NCBI GenBank assembly: GCA_964035545.1
Contig: OZ037773.1
Span: 3,623,251-3,687,250, forward strand
Reading direction: 5' to 3'
DNA: 64,000 bases
Source: Bugula neritina
Lineage: Eukaryota > Bryozoa > Gymnolaemata > Cheilostomatida > Bugulidae
The position numbers and the translations under genes were made by a program. The notes beneath the pieces are model-generated. The model was given only the letters and a program-made list of their open reading frames with translations. It was not told the origin of the DNA and searched no databases. Positions 60,258-64,000 of the stretch are shown here, one piece after another. Positions within the stretch are counted from its first letter, which is position 1. The number at the start of each line of letters is the position of its first letter.

Positions 60258-63200
60258 ATGGCTTCCCTCTCAGAATTTCAAAGGAAAAAACTTGGCTACA
60301 TTTACCATGTCTTCTACGGTAAGGTTTAGTTGCCAGCATATTGTAAAATAATTGTCGTTGACAATACTACAATACAATTAAAGTATAATTATTGCTGAAT
60401 ATAATATAATTAGAATGCATGTCCCTATTTTTACAATATAATATATTATAATACATTTATAATAGAGGTATTTTTAAAATGTATTGCAATTGAAAGATAC
60501 TTGTATTGTTAATTCAAATATAATACAAATAGAATGAATTATTCTGCACTATTCAGCTATATTATATTATATTTTGGTGAAAATAACATACATATTATAA
60601 TATAATATTATAAAACAAATGGAATATAATTATTGTTAGCTACATATACAACTAATATATAAATTATACAAATTGGTGGAAATTGGTTGTTAGAAGCTGA
60701 ATATGTAGTATAATGCAATGTTACAGACTAAATACACATGTACATTAGACTTGTAAGGTATGGGTTAGTGCATGTTAGCCTTTGGGGCCTAGGCTGCTAA
60801 TACATAATTAAACAGCGCTTAGCGTCTCACCCCCTTCCCCATAATGAGTTTGGTCAATGTCAATACCTCATTGTGGTCAGTGAAGCAGCCAGCGAAGCTA
60901 GTTCTATATGGACATGCATTTACCTGATTAATATAATATGTATCTATTTAGCTGAGCTCATGCTAAGATTGTATACAGTGGGTGCAGGCATGTAGCTATG
61001 TGGAACATATTACAATCTCTAATTGGTTTTATAGTAAATATTTGCAGGCTAATAATTTATGTAGGACAAACAACTGTTGCTTACAACTAAAAATCAACAA
61101 AATAAAATTGAATTATTGGTTTCATATTAATAAAATTGGTCAGTGTTTTCTAAAATAGTATAGTTTATATTATATTTTATAATATTATTTTATAGTAGCA
61201 TATATAGTAACATATTTAGTAGCTTATAGGGAGCAGCCGTGGTCTAGGGGTTAGAGCGTTTGCCTATAGTAAACACGAAGTCATGAGTTCCAGCCCAACA
61301 AAGGCCATTAGTGATGTTAGGAAGAGCATCCAGTCATAATTGCTCCTGTGCCATGCACCTGAATAAGTCTTTAGCCTGATTTAACAAAAACTCTTTCCAT
61401 CAGGGGTTTCTCACAGGGATAGTGACAATAAACTCATGTGAGTTTTATGCATAGTAGTATACAGTAGCTTATAGTATATATACTTTATAGCAGTATATAC
61501 AATGTAGTGGCTAATAGTGATGTACAGTATTTTACATAGAATACCGTAGCAATAGTATTAATGTCACAAGCAATTATCACATTGTTAGTTGACCTCATTG
61601 TGTACATTATATATTATGTGTATGTAGATGTCAATAATGATGGCGTAGTCGACTGGCAGGACTTTTCTTGTGCTTTGGAGGTAAGAATCTTGAAACTAGA
61701 ACTTTAATTCTCGATAGTGAAACATACAATTGACATTATATTGTATTATTATACATCATTGACATATCTTATGATCATGTTATATTGTGCAATTTGCATA
61801 AGTTACACATTTTCAATCAGACTTTACGTTAAACGTTGTCAATTAATTATTTGTAACTACAAAAAGAGCATTAAGTTTCACTTCTTTGGCTTTCATTCTT
61901 CGGATTATATTTTATTATTATTTTATTTAACATTCAATTCTTGATTTTATCTGGCAAAAGAAATTAGCAATGCAGATTACACAATAAAAAATTGGTGTGC
62001 TAAAAATAGATCAATAAATAAATTAGATTTGACATAGTTTTAGCTTTGACTTTTACATATAATGATGATCGTTTTTGTGTATACACTTGGGTATTTTGTC
62101 TAAAGAATATTAGACTGGTAAGACAGCAAGAAGCTGCCACCAGCCTAATAATATGCTAGGCAGCATCCCAAGTGGGCTCTTGCAACAGACGTAATAATAT
62201 AATATGTCAAAAACCAAGTATAGGCAAAGTGTTTACAAAAAAACAATGCTATATCGCAATGCCTAATTCGAGAGATAAGAAATATAGAGGGGCATGGGGC
62301 AAAGATAGCTTCTTGCGACATCTTGTAAATACTTTAAATGAGCTTCTATTTTAAATAATCCAACAGAGTTTTGACTTTTTTTCTCTCATTTTTGTTCATG
62401 CCTACTCATATTATAGCCAGTATTTACACTGAATTTCACAATGTGCTGTCGTGTCTGATATGCAATAAATCAATCAATCAATCAAAACAGAAAGCAATCA
62501 TGGTATAAAACTTTTGTGTGTTCTCAAAATCAGTCAGTCAAATTGTTTTTGTAGGTCATGGTCAGTCTAAAATTATTAGTTTAGAATGCTTCATAAATTT
62601 TAAAATGTGCTGCAAGTTAAGGAAAAAGAAAATTGTTTACATCATTTTTTTAAACTTTAAATCTTAAATCTGTTAAATTTGCTTTTAAAAAAAATTGTCA
62701 TTGAAAGAACATAATGTTGTAAAAGGTTTTCATTCCTTCTATTCAACACTGCGAAGTGAATAAACAGCAGCAGGTTTCTATTGTATAATTTCAGTGCATT
62801 GATTTTCAAGTTGATACACGATATTTCCTTTAATTTGATTGGTTAGCTCAGCACCAATCAGTAGCATGCCCATGCAGGACATAATCATATAATCAAGTTT
62901 ATTAGTAAATCTTACTAATTAATCTAGCTTGCATGATTTCAGTAGCACATGAAAAAGTGTTTAACAACTAATATGGCGAAGCTCAGTCTGTCTGTGAAGA
63001 CGGATAAAAACTCATTTAATTTGAACTAGTTTTTGTCTGTAGATCATTCTAGTTCAAGTATCCTTTAATTTAATGAAAGCTAATAAACCAATAAGCTGCC
63101 AGTATACACGGAAGCTTATTGAACACTTGAAGTAATAATTTAAAATTGTTTCATTTTTCATTTCTAACATCCTATTACAAATGCCTGACCTAAATTTTTT

Positions 63201-63383
63201 TATAGCGAATCATATTTTTTTTAGTTTCAAGCTGCTATTATAAGCAATTATTAAAAAGTAAAAGTTTTGTAGAAAATAGCAGCTTTGAACAAGTGGGGAG
63301 AAGACAACCCTAAGAGGAAACACGCCTTGGAATGCCTTGAGCTGGTGTGGAAGGGTCTGAAAACCTACGCTGATGAAAACTCA
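60258..63383 (+). CDS. Calexcitin / sarcoplasmic calcium-binding-like EF-hand protein, first 3 coding exons (partial)
   Basis: Cytosolic EF-hand Ca2+-binding protein. In squid and other invertebrates calexcitin is linked to neuronal Ca2+ signalling (family knowledge). Exons: 60258-60318, 61628-61680, 63273-63383, all in frame. The start MASLSEFQRKKLGYIYHVFY leads into EF-loop 1, DVNNDGVVDWQD (residues 21-32, with D, N, D, D and D at coordinating positions 1, 3, 5, 9 and 12), then FSCALE. Exon 3 encodes WGEDNPKRKHALECLELVWK and GLKTYADENS, the family helix pair (LxLIWxGLRKYADEN in calexcitin). About half of the expected roughly 190 residues, including the other EF hands, lies beyond 64000. The ATG at 60258 fits the family N-terminus. 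Confidence 0.88.
61219..61427 (+). mobile_element. tRNA-derived SINE, near full-length copy
   Basis: About 209 bp of the family at 31212. It has GGGAGCAGCCGTGGTCTAGG, a slightly changed B box (GAGTTCCAGCCC), GATGTTAGGAAGAGCATCCA, ATTGCTCCTGTGCCATGCA and the tail CTCTTTCCATCAGGGGTTTC..CAGGGATAGTGACA. It lies in intron 1 of the calexcitin-like gene. Confidence 0.85.
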
Positions 63384-64000
63384 GTAAGTGCTGCACAAGA
63401 ATTTAACTCAAAATCTTAATTTGTAGTTTTCAAAGTTATAGTCTTTATTACGTAGTCTTTGGTAGAGTCTTTGTTATAACCTTTTTCATAGAAATTTAGT
63501 CTTCGATTTGCATCCGACTTTTCTGCATGCAATCAATTTAAAACTTTCCAAGATTTGTATCCTGATCACCTTTTATAGCAGTAGCAGTTGAGGTGAATTC
63601 ATGAGCAGAAAGTATTACCAATAGTATCTAAGACAACTACAGTCTACCTGTCTGTTAAAGCTGTCCAGTTCTATTTACTGTTTACTCAACAGTAATTTAG
63701 ATTTAATTAACTAATTTAAATTTCTTGTAAGATGAGACAAGCATATTGATTAACCAGTTACTCTATGCGTGATGTCATATTGATATTTGCTTACAATGGC
63801 TATTTTACTGATGTATACAGTTCAATATAATACCTTATGTAGTATATACAGCTGAACATATACGTTTTGTAGTGTACACAGTTAAATATAACTCATTATA
63901 TAATGCACACAGTTAAATATAATACATTATGTAGTATATGTACATATACGGATATTATATATTATATATACACATACTATATTATACAGATTACTACTAT
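63384..64000. other. Start of intron 3 of the calexcitin-like gene
   Basis: Begins with the GTAAGT donor after exon 3. It ends in imperfect repeats of the type CACAGTTAAATATAATACATTATGTAGTATA (about 63830-63990). No exon seen. Confidence 0.6.

Overview
This is nuclear DNA of an animal. Protein-coding genes are split into short exons by AT-rich introns with GT..AG borders, and the window is full of microsatellites, minisatellites, a tRNA-derived SINE family and DNA-transposon remains. The gene families (SLC5A sodium/sugar cotransporter, matrix metalloproteinase, kynurenine formamidase, NC2-alpha/DRAP1, calexcitin-type EF-hand protein) and the transposon-borne protein family fit an invertebrate. 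A lophotrochozoan such as a mollusc is my best guess, but nothing in the window fixes the phylum.

Layout: (1) 308-13230 (+) and 14842-25010 (+) are two tandem paralogous SLC5A (SGLT-type) genes. Each has 15 coding exons with the same intron phases, and both are intact (689 and 692 aa by my splicing). (2) 27886-36930 (+) is a 7-exon secreted matrix metalloproteinase with cysteine switch, furin site and zinc motif. It has a long Lys/Arg/Ser-rich tail in place of a hemopexin domain. (3) 39554-43154 (-) is an 8-exon kynurenine formamidase (AFMID-like) gene. (4) 45818-55054 (+) is a 7-exon NC2-alpha/DRAP1 gene with a conserved histone fold. Its 6.2-kb intron 5 contains a 3.65-kb DNA transposon with roughly 150-bp terminal inverted repeats, and a LINE fragment is nested in that element. 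(5) 60258-63383 (+) is the first three coding exons of a calexcitin / sarcoplasmic calcium-binding-like gene that runs off the right edge.

The genes do not form a pathway. The SLC5A pair is a real local duplication: some exons are nearly identical between copies while others have diverged, which suggests gene conversion, and a sugar-site residue differs between them. AFMID (-) and DRAP1 (+) are head to head, 2.66 kb apart. The rest is introns and spacers with at least four copies of one SINE, two tRNA-like units, a palindromic MITE-like element and seven minisatellite arrays, several of which lie against splice junctions.

All exon borders were read by eye from splice signals, frame continuity and family knowledge. 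Each complete splice model keeps a continuous reading frame, but none is backed by transcript data here.
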